DNA from: an uncultured Clostridia bacterium
GTDB taxonomy: Bacteria; Bacillota; Clostridia; TANB77; CAG-508
Length of the DNA: 8,892 bases
NCBI GenBank assembly: GCA_934179885.1
Contig: CAKPQY010000023.1
Coordinates: 1-8,892, forward strand
Reading direction: 5' to 3'
Shown here: positions 1-5,701 of the stretch, one piece after another
Layout: every line of letters begins with the position of its first letter
Position numbering within the stretch: position 1 is the stretch's first letter
Notes under the pieces: generated by a model
What the model saw: the letters and a program-made list of their open reading frames with translations, nothing else
The model's database searches: none
Told to the model about the DNA's origin: nothing
Position numbers and translations under genes: made by a program

Positions 1-1585
1 GTGATAAATCAACTGATAGCAAATTATTTTCGACTCTTACCCCTAATGAACCTATCTTAGGTCTTACTATCTCTTTTGATTTAAAATTTTCTGTTGCTAA
101 TACTTCAAATTTATTCATGTAATAATTTATATCATTTGTCAAAAATTCATATATTTTTTCTTCATTAGGTAAAATAAATCTCAAATTCTTAACATCAAAC
201 ATAAATCCAGTTTTTCTAAAAACATTCATTGCTTTTGTTTCTTCAATTACATTTCTAGGATATTTAAAATCTTTTTCTTCTTGTTCATTTAAAGGATTAA
301 ATTCGTTTTCTCCATAACATAATTTTACATCTGCAACGATATATTCATTTTCATCAAAATCTAAAAATACTTTTACTCCTAGTTTTTCAGGTTGATATTT
401 CTTTATTTCTTCTTGTATATTTTCATCTATTTTTATTGCATTTTTGACTCTAGGAAAAATTACCGAAAACAATTCTCCTAATTCATTTTTTCCAAGTGTA
501 ACCTGAGTTAAATAGTTCTCTCTAAATAATCTTAATAATTTTAAAGTTGTATTTTCAAATTCTTTATCACATCTATATAATTTATCTTCTGTTAAAACAT
601 ACTTGTATTCTTTTCCTTTTAAGATGACAATTTTATATATATCAAAATCCGCAATAATTCTATATTCATTTTTAAAAACTTTTTCTAAATTAAACTCAAT
701 TTTTGGGTTTCCATCCGTAAATTCTACTGTATTTTTATCATAATCTCTTTCAATCATTATTTTTTTATTTCTTAATACTTCAAACAATTCATCTATTGCT
801 GTATTTCCTATAATTATACTACTTTCATTTATAGCTTTTCCATAATATCTATAATTTGAATTCGCATTTGAATTTGTAAATGCTATTATTTCTGCATATT
901 TCATTATAAAATCTAACAAACTTTGACTCTCTTGCTCAAACATTTCCTTTGTATGAACAAATTCTAATTTATCACCATATTTGTAAAATTCTTTATTTGT
1001 CATAGCTTTATAAAAATCTGTTAAATTTTTTAGCTTGTACATTCTTTTATTTCCAATTTTAAACTCAATTTTCATCTCTTTTGAAAATTTGTCATATATT
1101 ATTTTAGGTTCTATTTTTATAGTTCCTTTATTTTTTAATTTCACTTCTAAATCAGAATCTATTTCGTTTAACTCTTCATTATATAATGTCTTTACTATTT
1201 GATTAAAACTGTTATATTTATCTTGATTTTTCTTTCCTAATATATTGTTTTCCGTTATTTTTTCATTTTTATGCAACATTTCTTCTGTTTGCATATTATT
1301 AAATGTTAGTACTGTTGCTAAACTATGTTTACATACGCCGTATGTGTTATAGTAATCTGGACATGTACATTCTATTGACTGTATTTCTCCATCTTTTACA
1401 TCAATATATGTGTTGTAAACATCATTTCCATATACTGTTCCATGTAATTCAAAGTTGTTTTCATCATCATATGTTGTTTGCATTATTCTTACTTTTTGTT
1501 CTTTTGCATACTTTTTTGCTTCTTCTGTTCTTGAATATCCTGCATCTTCTAGCAATTCTTCTATAATATTACTATTTACTAACAT
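1..1585 (-). CDS. SWIM zinc-finger, SNF2-family helicase (partial, N-terminal 528 residues)
   Basis: This reading frame is open to the left edge, so the C-terminal helicase motor lies outside the window. The ATG at 1585 follows a strong AAAGGAGAG site at 1591-1599, which fixes the start. Residues 73-87 read CTCPDYYNTYGVCKH, a SWIM zinc-binding motif (CxC-x9-CxH) that in this family helps bind DNA or protein. From about residue 240 to the edge the sequence resembles the bacterial SNF2-associated domain, including LYRCDKEFE and, near the edge, GSLGVRVENNLLSVDLS. Family members are usually about 1,050-1,100 residues, with SNF2 ATPase and helicase C domains following, so roughly half the gene is visible. 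By family it is an ATP-dependent DNA translocase or remodeller of uncertain cellular role. It appears to be transcribed alone from the promoter at 1612-1640. SWIM identification is firm; the helicase part is inferred from the known architecture. Confidence 0.85.
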   Translation of the reverse strand, partial: MLVNSNIIEELLEDAGYSRTEEAKKYAKEQKVRIMQTTYDDENNFELHGTVYGNDVYNTYIDVKDGEIQSIECTCPDYYNTYGVCKHSLATVLTFNNMQTEEMLHKNEKITENNILGKKNQDKYNSFNQIVKTLYNEELNEIDSDLEVKLKNKGTIKIEPKIIYDKFSKEMKIEFKIGNKRMYKLKNLTDFYKAMTNKEFYKYGDKLEFVHTKEMFEQESQSLLDFIMKYAEIIAFTNSNANSNYRYYGKAINESSIIIGNTAIDELFEVLRNKKIMIERDYDKNTVEFTDGNPKIEFNLEKVFKNEYRIIADFDIYKIVILKGKEYKYVLTEDKLYRCDKEFENTTLKLLRLFRENYLTQVTLGKNELGELFSVIFPRVKNAIKIDENIQEEIKKYQPEKLGVKVFLDFDENEYIVADVKLCYGENEFNPLNEQEEKDFKYPRNVIEETKAMNVFRKTGFMFDVKNLRFILPNEEKIYEFLTNDINYYMNKFEVLATENFKSKEIVRPKIGSLGVRVENNLLSVDLS

Positions 1586-1611
1586 TGTTTCTCTCCTTTA
1601 CTTGATGTAAT

Positions 1612-1640
1612 ATTATATAATATTTTTGCTGATTTAGCAA
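1612..1640 (-). promoter_or_regulatory. Sigma-A-type promoter of the SNF2/SWIM gene
   Basis: On the minus strand TTGCTA (1640-1635) is followed after 17 bp by a perfect TATAAT (1617-1612). Transcription would begin near 1605, giving a leader of about 20 nt that contains the AAAGGAG site. The -35 half lies inside a small inverted repeat, TTGCT-5 nt-AGCAA (1626-1640), which could be an operator or chance. Confidence 0.7.
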
Positions 1641-1661
1641 GGGGAGAAAGGATTTAAATAG

Positions 1662-1686
1662 AAAAAAAAGTGCGGTCCTCCGCACT
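1662..1686 (-). terminator. Rho-independent terminator of the spo0E-like gene
   Basis: A perfect 7-bp GC-rich stem (AGTGCGG at 1669-1675 with CCGCACT at 1680-1686, loop TCCT) is followed on the minus strand by a run of eight T, one of which closes the stem. It lies 4 nt past the stop codon at 1690 and separates the spo0E-like gene from the promoter of the SNF2/SWIM gene. Confidence 0.9.
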
Positions 1687-1689
1687 CTT

Positions 1690-1860
1690 TTACACAAAAT
1701 CAACAACTAGTTTTTTTTTACCATTTTTTAAATTCCTATAATATTCAGCAATCAATTCATCCAATTCAATACTCAACTTATAAGTAACAGCATAGTCCTC
1801 ACCATTTTCTATGCTTTTATTTAATTTATCTCTTAATTTACAAATTTCTTCATTTAACAT
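1690..1860 (-). CDS. Spo0E-like aspartyl phosphatase (56 aa)
   Basis: This small gene starts at an ATG (1860) preceded by AAAGGAG at about 1869-1875 and ends at TAA (1690-1692), just before a strong terminator. The product opens MLNEEICKLRDKLNKSIENG and contains LSIELDELIAEYYR at residues 29-42. That matches the Spo0E family signature, an S-x-E-L-D-x-L-I-x-x-Y helix following a first helix with conserved L-R. Family members are 45-90-residue helical hairpins that dephosphorylate Spo0A~P and so hold back sporulation; the SxELD segment is the active region in studied members. The length and motif fit well. Which response regulator it acts on cannot be told from sequence, since related small proteins have other targets. 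It appears monocistronic. A candidate Spo0A-binding heptamer lies upstream (1981-1987), suggesting possible feedback control. The basic C-terminal end (NGKKKLVVDFV) is less typical. Confidence 0.85.
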   Translation of the reverse strand: MLNEEICKLRDKLNKSIENGEDYAVTYKLSIELDELIAEYYRNLKNGKKKLVVDFV

Positions 1861-1902
1861 AACAATCTCTCCTTTTTCATTTCTTCTCTTTCGTATACTT
1901 AT

Positions 1903-1931
1903 AAATTAACACATAAATTTCTCCAAGTCAA
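1903..1931 (-). promoter_or_regulatory. Candidate promoter of the spo0E-like gene
   Basis: TTGACT (1931-1926) matches the -35 consensus at five of six positions. After 17 bp comes TAATTT (1908-1903), a weak -10 preceded by an extended TGT. The leader would be about 35 nt. The -35 element is convincing; the -10 is not. Confidence 0.4.
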
Positions 1932-1980
1932 GTATTTTCAACGTTTTTTAGCAACTTTCGTATGACTTGTTTTTACATTT

Positions 1981-1987
1981 TTCGACA
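1981..1987 (-). promoter_or_regulatory. Putative 0A box (Spo0A-binding heptamer)
   Basis: The minus strand reads TGTCGAA here, an exact match to the TGNCGAA core of the Spo0A box, followed by A. It lies about 50 bp upstream of the candidate -35 of the Spo0E-like gene and just beyond the ymfH terminator. A 7-mer can arise by chance, so the support is its position before a gene that acts on Spo0A. Confidence 0.35.
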
Positions 1988-1998
1988 TTTAAAATCAT

Positions 1999-2044
1999 AA
2001 AAAAACAGCATAAAATCTTTTTCATTTTTTATGCCGTTTTTTTT
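1999..2044 (-). terminator. Terminator of the ymfF-ymfH operon
   Basis: GCATAAAA (2008-2015) pairs with TTTTATGC (2027-2034). After one A/C mismatch, C2006-G2036 and a run of A paired with T extend the stem. A-tracts flank the left arm and T-tracts the right, so it would work in either direction. It begins 14 bp past the ymfH stop codon. Confidence 0.85.
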
Positions 2045-2057
2045 ACAATATTTTTAT

Positions 2058-3329
2058 CTAACTTTTTACAACAGATAATATCATATTTTTTTCATTAAAC
2101 ACATCTTTTAACACTTGATTTAAATATTCTACATTTATTGTGCTTATTTCTTCTAAATAGTCAAAACTATTTATACCTTTAAAATAATCTGATAAAAACA
2201 TTCTAGCAATATCTGTTACATCATTATATTCTTTTACATATTCACCATATATCATTTTTCTTGTTCTTTCAAAATCTTGTTCATTAACCCCTGTTTCAAT
2301 AAATTTTCCAACTTCTTCTTTAAACATTTTATATAATTCTTCAGGATTATTTGACTGCCCAGTAATTAAAATATGTGCATACGTTTTATCAAAATCATAC
2401 TCAATACTTGGAACTGAATAACAATTTCCCATATTATATAATTTTCTGTATAATTTTGAACTGGCTCCTATCAATAAATTTAACAATATTTCAATTGATA
2501 TATGTTTTTTTACTTTTTCTTTTTCTTCAGCTGGAACATCTTTTATTCCTATAGCAAAAAGTGGCTTGCTAACCTCCATATTTTGTTCAGTTTTTTCTTT
2601 TACAATTTCTCTTGGCTCATCCTCATAAATCCTTTTTATTTCGCCATTTGATTTGTTATCAACTAATCTCTTTTTTACCTCTTCTAATAATTTTTCAGGT
2701 TCAAAATCTCCTGCAACAGCCATCGCCATATTTGATGGATTATAAAAAGTATTATAACATTTGTATAATATATCTTTATCAATATGACTTATTGTTTCAA
2801 TTGTTCCTGTAATATCAAGTTTTACAGGGCTGTTATGATACATACATTCTAACGCATTTAGATAAACTTTCCAGTCTGGATAATCATCATACATCATTAT
2901 TTCTTGTCCTATAATTCCTTTTTCCTTCTCTACATTTTCATCTGTAAAATAAGGATGTTGGACATAATCCATAAATTCGTCTAAAGCTTCATAAAAATTA
3001 TCTGTGCATTCATATAAATATGCTGTATGATTATTTGTTGTATAGGCATTTGCATTAACTCCTAATGCAGTTAATACATCTAAACTGTTTTTGCCATTTT
3101 CTTGTTCAAACATTTTATGCTCTAGAAAATGTGCAACACCTTTTGGTACTTCTGTCACTTCTGTTTCCCCAGGTACTATAAAAGTACTATCATTTGAGCC
3201 ATAATTTGTACCCCAAATAATATACTTTTTTTGAATTCCTTTTTTGGGAATTATCATAACAGTTAATCCATTTTCTAGTTTTTCTATATATAACTTTTCT
3301 TTAACTTTTGAATTTTCTATTATTTGCAT
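2058..3329 (-). CDS. ymfH: M16 family zinc metallopeptidase, YmfH-like (423 aa)
   Basis: This is an M16 (insulinase-type) peptidase subunit. The inverted zinc motif HFLEH is at residues 67-71 (ligands H67 and H71, catalytic base E70). The third ligand is E143 in GIIGQEIMM, with the usual companion E136. The C-terminal half is a second M16 lobe, where the arginine of the substrate-binding R...Y pair is replaced by Y298 (LYRKLYNMGNCYS). In B. subtilis the ymfF/ymfH pair is associated with 5-aminopentanol modification of elongation factor P. The ATG at 3329 was chosen because AAAGGAAAGGTGA lies directly upstream. A longer frame from TTG at 3368 adds 13 residues but has no ribosome binding site. 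It is the second gene of the operon, 107 bp after the ymfF-like stop. No signal peptide or membrane segment is visible, so it should act in the cytoplasm. The M16 assignment is firm; the ymfH orthology rests on pairing, order and length. Confidence 0.88.
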   Translation of the reverse strand: MQIIENSKVKEKLYIEKLENGLTVMIIPKKGIQKKYIIWGTNYGSNDSTFIVPGETEVTEVPKGVAHFLEHKMFEQENGKNSLDVLTALGVNANAYTTNNHTAYLYECTDNFYEALDEFMDYVQHPYFTDENVEKEKGIIGQEIMMYDDYPDWKVYLNALECMYHNSPVKLDITGTIETISHIDKDILYKCYNTFYNPSNMAMAVAGDFEPEKLLEEVKKRLVDNKSNGEIKRIYEDEPREIVKEKTEQNMEVSKPLFAIGIKDVPAEEKEKVKKHISIEILLNLLIGASSKLYRKLYNMGNCYSVPSIEYDFDKTYAHILITGQSNNPEELYKMFKEEVGKFIETGVNEQDFERTRKMIYGEYVKEYNDVTDIARMFLSDYFKGINSFDYLEEISTINVEYLNQVLKDVFNEKNMILSVVKS

Positions 3330-3333
3330 TTTT

Positions 3334-3346
3334 TCACCTTTCCTTT
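3334..3346 (-). promoter_or_regulatory. Ribosome binding site that fixes the ymfH start
   Basis: The minus strand reads AAAGGAAAGGTGA, with the GGTG core 5 nt from the ATG at 3329. This favours the ATG over the upstream in-frame TTG at 3368, which has only AT-rich sequence before it. Confidence 0.75.
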
Positions 3347-3372
3347 GTCCATCGGGAACTTTTTTCAATGTT

Positions 3373-3399
3373 TACAAAATTTATTTCATAAATTTTGTA
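3373..3399 (-). repeat. AT-rich perfect inverted repeat between ymfF and ymfH
   Basis: An 11-bp arm beginning TACAAAATTTA pairs perfectly with TAAATTTTGTA across a 5-nt loop. In the transcript it would form a hairpin between the two M16 genes, about 45 nt before the ymfH start. It lacks a GC stem and a T-run, so it is not a standard terminator; mRNA processing or stability is possible. Confidence 0.5.
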
Positions 3400-3439
3400 T
3401 AAGATATCCGTAATTCACCTCGTTCAAACGGCTATCTTA
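3400..3439 (-). repeat. Second intercistronic hairpin overlapping the ymfF stop codon
   Basis: TAAGATATCCGT (3400-3411) pairs with ACGGCTATCTTA (3428-3439) with one mismatch across a 16-nt loop. The stem includes the TAA of the upstream gene. On the minus strand the loop holds GAGGTGA, a Shine-Dalgarno-like sequence with no start codon at a useful distance. Together with the adjacent AT-rich hairpin, most of the intercistronic stretch is self-complementary. Confidence 0.5.
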
Positions 3440-4705
3440 ATTTTTAAGAAAATATATTGTATTTATGCTAATTTTATTTGCAATATCAACAACATTTTGT
3501 TTATTTACTTTAGAAATTCTATTCATATATTCATCAATATCAAGTTTGTTTGCTGACAATTCTTGTCCAAAAAAGTACATAATTTCTGTGTCTTGTTCAT
3601 CATCTATAGTCTTAATTGCTGCAATAATTCCCTGTTTTGCATTTTCGACCTCTTCATCTGTAAAGTCGCCTTTTTTCATATCTTCAATTTGTTGTTTTAT
3701 GATTTCTAACGCCTTTTCATAATTTCCAATTTCTATTCCACAATTTATAAATATATTATTTTTAAATCTATAATAACTTGAACTTGCCGTATATGCTAAG
3801 CTTGCTTTTTCTCGCACATTTTGAAATAGTTTTGAATTAGCACTTCCACCTAGTATGCTATTATAAATCATTGTGTCATATCTTAGGTCTTCATTATCTA
3901 CATCTAAATCTAGCCCTAATACAAGCTTTCCTTGATTTACGTCCATTGATTCTTGTAAAATATTTTCTTTCTCAGATATTTTAGATTTTGTTTCTGGCAT
4001 AATAAATTCTGGATTTCTCTCTTTTAATTTACTTATATTTTGATTATTTCTTATTATTTCTTCAATTTGATTATCTAATATTCCTGAAACAAAAATATCT
4101 ATTTTGCATTTGTTTATTAAGTTAAGATAATATTCATATAGATTTTTTTCATCAATATTTTTTAAATTTCCTACATATCCATATTTATATAATCCAAATG
4201 GTTGATTTTTGTACATTTCTTCTGTACATCTATCTAATGCATATCTAGCTTTATTATCTATTTTTCCTTCTATTATTTGCTTTAAATTTTCTTTTTCTTG
4301 TTCTACATATTCTTTTTTAAAGCAATTATTTTCTAAATATGGATTAAATACTAACTCAAAGATTTTTTCTAGGGATTTTTTTAACATATTTTCATTATTT
4401 TGTGGCAAAAATTCATCATTTACTGATTCTATATAAAATTTTAAAACCTGATTATCTCCTGTTTTATCTAATCCACAGTCCAAACTTGCTCCATACATTT
4501 CTTCCAATTTTTTATTAATTTCTTCTAAAGTATTCAAACTTGCTGTTCCTCTTCTTAATACTGCTGGAATCAAAGCATTTTTTGTAACATTTTCTTTGTC
4601 CAATTTTGTTGTTAACATTACTGCAATTAAGTTTGTTTTGAATTTTTCTGTTTTTATTGTATGAAGTTTAATACCATTTTTTATATCTAATTCACTATAA
4701 TTCAC
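3437..4705 (-). CDS. ymfF: M16-like protein lacking the zinc site, YmfF-like (422 aa)
   Basis: This is the non-catalytic partner of an M16B pair. Where the zinc motif would sit (about residues 46-56, IPAVLRRGTAS) there is no HxxEH. The C-terminal lobe keeps the substrate-binding pair R298...Y305 in SKLFQNVREKASLAY. The downstream YmfH-like protein has the opposite pattern, so the two plausibly form one active site, as in known M16B heterodimers. The start is uncertain. I chose GTG at 4705 because AAAGGA lies 8 nt upstream; the product then begins NYSELDIKNG after the initiator. An ATG at 4732 adds nine residues but has no ribosome binding site, and an ATG at 4714 sits directly on the AAAGG. 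In B. subtilis this family is tied to EF-P 5-aminopentanol modification. No signal peptide is seen. It is the first gene of the operon. Confidence 0.85.
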   Translation of the reverse strand: MNYSELDIKNGIKLHTIKTEKFKTNLIAVMLTTKLDKENVTKNALIPAVLRRGTASLNTLEEINKKLEEMYGASLDCGLDKTGDNQVLKFYIESVNDEFLPQNNENMLKKSLEKIFELVFNPYLENNCFKKEYVEQEKENLKQIIEGKIDNKARYALDRCTEEMYKNQPFGLYKYGYVGNLKNIDEKNLYEYYLNLINKCKIDIFVSGILDNQIEEIIRNNQNISKLKERNPEFIMPETKSKISEKENILQESMDVNQGKLVLGLDLDVDNEDLRYDTMIYNSILGGSANSKLFQNVREKASLAYTASSSYYRFKNNIFINCGIEIGNYEKALEIIKQQIEDMKKGDFTDEEVENAKQGIIAAIKTIDDEQDTEIMYFFGQELSANKLDIDEYMNRISKVNKQNVVDIANKISINTIYFLKN

Positions 4706-4713
4706 AAGAACCA

Positions 4714-4719
4714 TCCTTT
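4714..4719 (-). promoter_or_regulatory. Ribosome binding site favouring the GTG start of the ymfF-like gene
   Basis: AAAGGA on the minus strand is 8 nt from GTG (4705-4703). It touches the in-frame ATG at 4714 and lies downstream of the ATG at 4732, so only the GTG is correctly spaced. Confidence 0.55.
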
Positions 4720-4773
4720 CACTACACTTCATTCATTGTCATCTGAAATTTTTTAAAGATTTTCTTTATCAGA

Positions 4774-4802
4774 TCTTTATTGTTTCGTTTCTTTTATCAC
4801 AA
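4774..4802 (-). promoter_or_regulatory. Weak candidate promoter of the ymfF-ymfH operon
   Basis: TTGTGA (4802-4797), 17 bp, then TAAAGA (4779-4774) on the minus strand is the best-spaced pair I see before the operon. Both hexamers are poor matches. The predicted leader would contain small competing inverted repeats built on ATCTGA/TCAGAT and AAAGAT/ATCTTT (4741-4778). Confidence 0.28.
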
Positions 4803-4846
4803 ATCTTTAATATTTATATTCTATCCCGAATTTATTTTATCATACT

Positions 4847-4900
4847 AAAAAAGTGGACATCTAAGAATAAAATATCCCTTCCTAAACATCCACCTTTTTT
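4847..4900 (-). terminator. Terminator of rpsU
   Basis: On the minus strand GTGGA pairs with TCCAC across a larger imperfect stem whose inner part pairs TAGGAA with TTCTTA. It is flanked by AAAAAA on one side and TTTTTT on the other. It begins about 10 nt past the rpsU stop and separates rpsU from the M16 operon. Confidence 0.7.
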
Positions 4901-4910
4901 ATTTATGTAA

Positions 4911-5081
4911 TTAAAATTTTCTTTTTCTAGCTGCCTCTGATTTTTTCTTTCTTTTTACACTTGGTTTTTCATAGTGTTCTCTTTTACGAACTTCTTGTAA
5001 AACTCCATTACGTGCGCATTGTCTTTTAAACCTTTTTAAGGCATCTTCTATATTTCCATTATTAACTTTAATTTCTGACAT
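4911..5081 (-). CDS. rpsU: 30S ribosomal protein S21 (56 aa)
   Basis: The 56-residue product begins [20 protein letters not shown] and continues [20 protein letters not shown], ending in the very basic tail [16 protein letters not shown]. This is the full S21 pattern: the ALKRFKR segment, the [11 protein letters not shown] core and a lysine/arginine-rich end, with length normal for the family. S21 sits on the 30S platform near the anti-Shine-Dalgarno region of 16S rRNA and takes part in translation initiation. The ATG at 5081 is preceded by AAGGAGGGG, one of the strongest ribosome binding sites in the window. The gene has its own near-consensus promoter (5182-5211), a roughly 95-nt leader with two possible hairpins, and its own terminator, so it is transcribed on its own. 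Identification is essentially certain. Confidence 0.98.
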   Translation of the reverse strand: MSEIKVNNGNIEDALKRFKRQCARNGVLQEVRKREHYEKPSVKRKKKSEAARKRKF

Positions 5082-5102
5082 TTATATTCCCCTCCTTCCG
5101 GT

Positions 5103-5163
5103 CATACGAAACTGTATGTGGGATTTCATTTCTTTAAGGTAAAACTTTATTTGTTTTGCCCTT
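5103..5163 (-). promoter_or_regulatory. Structured 5' leader of rpsU
   Basis: Two hairpins can form in the leader. One pairs GTTTT with AAAAC and extends imperfectly (5136-5163). The other is CATAC-6 nt-GTATG (5103-5118), ending about 10 nt before the AAGGAGGGG site. They could serve autoregulation by S21, but I do not recognise a described leader class. Confidence 0.35.
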
Positions 5164-5181
5164 ACCCTATATACGTTACAC

Positions 5182-5211
5182 ATTATACATTATTATGGGG
5201 CATATTGTCAA
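5182..5211 (-). promoter_or_regulatory. Near-consensus sigma-A promoter of rpsU
   Basis: A perfect TTGACA (5211-5206) and a perfect TATAAT (5187-5182) are separated by 18 bp on the minus strand. Transcription would start near 5175. The -35 begins only 13 bp beyond the stop codon of the Rpn reading frame. This is the strongest promoter match in the window, as expected for a ribosomal protein gene. Confidence 0.88.
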
Positions 5212-5224
5212 TAGTTTGGCTTTG

Positions 5225-5671
5225 TTATTTTAATTTTTCTATTTCTTCTTTTGATAATTTTGTTAATTCCATTATTTCTTCTATATTTATTCCTTTATTT
5301 CTCATTCTCTTTGCTATTTCTTTCAGTCCTTCCTCTTTTCCTTGTTTCAGTCCTTCCTCTTTTCCTTGTTTCAATCCTTCCTCTTTTCCTTGTTTCAATC
5401 CTTCCTCTTTTCCTCGTTTCAGTCCTTCTTTTTTTCCTTGTTTCAGTCCTTCTTCTGTTCCTTTAGCTCTAGCAGTTGCCAATGCAGATTGTTCTTCCAG
5501 TTCTGACATTAATCGTATTTCTGCTATTCTTTTTATTTCATCATTTCCTGTTAGTACTTCATATGCATCTGTTGCTTCTTTTATTTCTTTATTTTTTTCC
5601 TTAGCCATTTCTAGCAAATCCCCCCTTTCCATATCAATAAATTCTAACCATTGATTGATTTTTTCTTCCAT
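5225..5671 (-). CDS. C-terminal fragment of the Rpn-family protein (148 codons)
   Basis: This is the part of the Rpn frame after the nonsense codon, from the first available ATG (5671). No ribosome binding site precedes that ATG, so independent translation is doubtful. It starts MEEKINQWLEFIDMERGD, a conserved stretch of Rpn-type transposases, followed by a charged helical region and then an EGLKQGK-type octapeptide repeated six times (about residues 70-117). It ends in a short helix-rich tail, GINIEEIMELTKLSKEEIEKLK, common in this family. It contains none of the nuclease motifs. The stop lies 13 bp before the rpsU promoter and no terminator follows. Confidence 0.6.
   Translation of the reverse strand: MEEKINQWLEFIDMERGDLLEMAKEKNKEIKEATDAYEVLTGNDEIKRIAEIRLMSELEEQSALATARAKGTEEGLKQGKKEGLKRGKEEGLKQGKEEGLKQGKEEGLKQGKEEGLKEIAKRMRNKGINIEEIMELTKLSKEEIEKLK
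5321..5464 (-). repeat. Six 24-bp tandem repeats encoding (Q/R)GKEEGLK
   Basis: Six consecutive 24-bp units start at 5321, 5345, 5369, 5393, 5417 and 5441. The first two are identical, the third and fourth differ by one or two bases, and the last two are more diverged. Each encodes one octapeptide of the form xGKxEGLK. Because the unit is a multiple of three, gain or loss of copies keeps the frame. Such glycine/lysine/glutamate repeats are common in Rpn-family C-termini and probably form an extended charged helix. Confidence 0.92.
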
Positions 5672-5701
5672 ATTTGGATTTTGATTTCTAAATTTTTCTA
5701 A

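Noticed and set aside
1303..1566. Plus-strand open frame of 87 codons
   Set aside because: It lies opposite the SWIM-motif coding region of the SNF2 gene. Its product is an unstructured run of Leu/Phe/His, typical of the antisense of AT-rich coding DNA.
1888..1963. Repeated CTTTCGTAT (1888-1896 and 1955-1963) as operators
   Set aside because: Only two 9-bp copies, not symmetric, and similar strings recur elsewhere in the window (for example near 5104), so chance is likely.
3330..3368. N-terminal extension of the ymfH-like protein from TTG at 3368
   Set aside because: The upstream TTG has no ribosome binding site, while the ATG at 3329 has an excellent one. The extra residues are unlike the family.
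5321..5464. CRISPR-like array
   Set aside because: The 24-bp units are contiguous with no spacers, and they encode an in-frame octapeptide repeat inside a known protein family.
5118..5654. Plus-strand frame of 178 codons with repeated PSSFPCF-like segments
   Set aside because: It is the antisense of the Rpn 24-bp repeats, lacks a credible ribosome binding site, and the minus-strand reading has clear family similarity.
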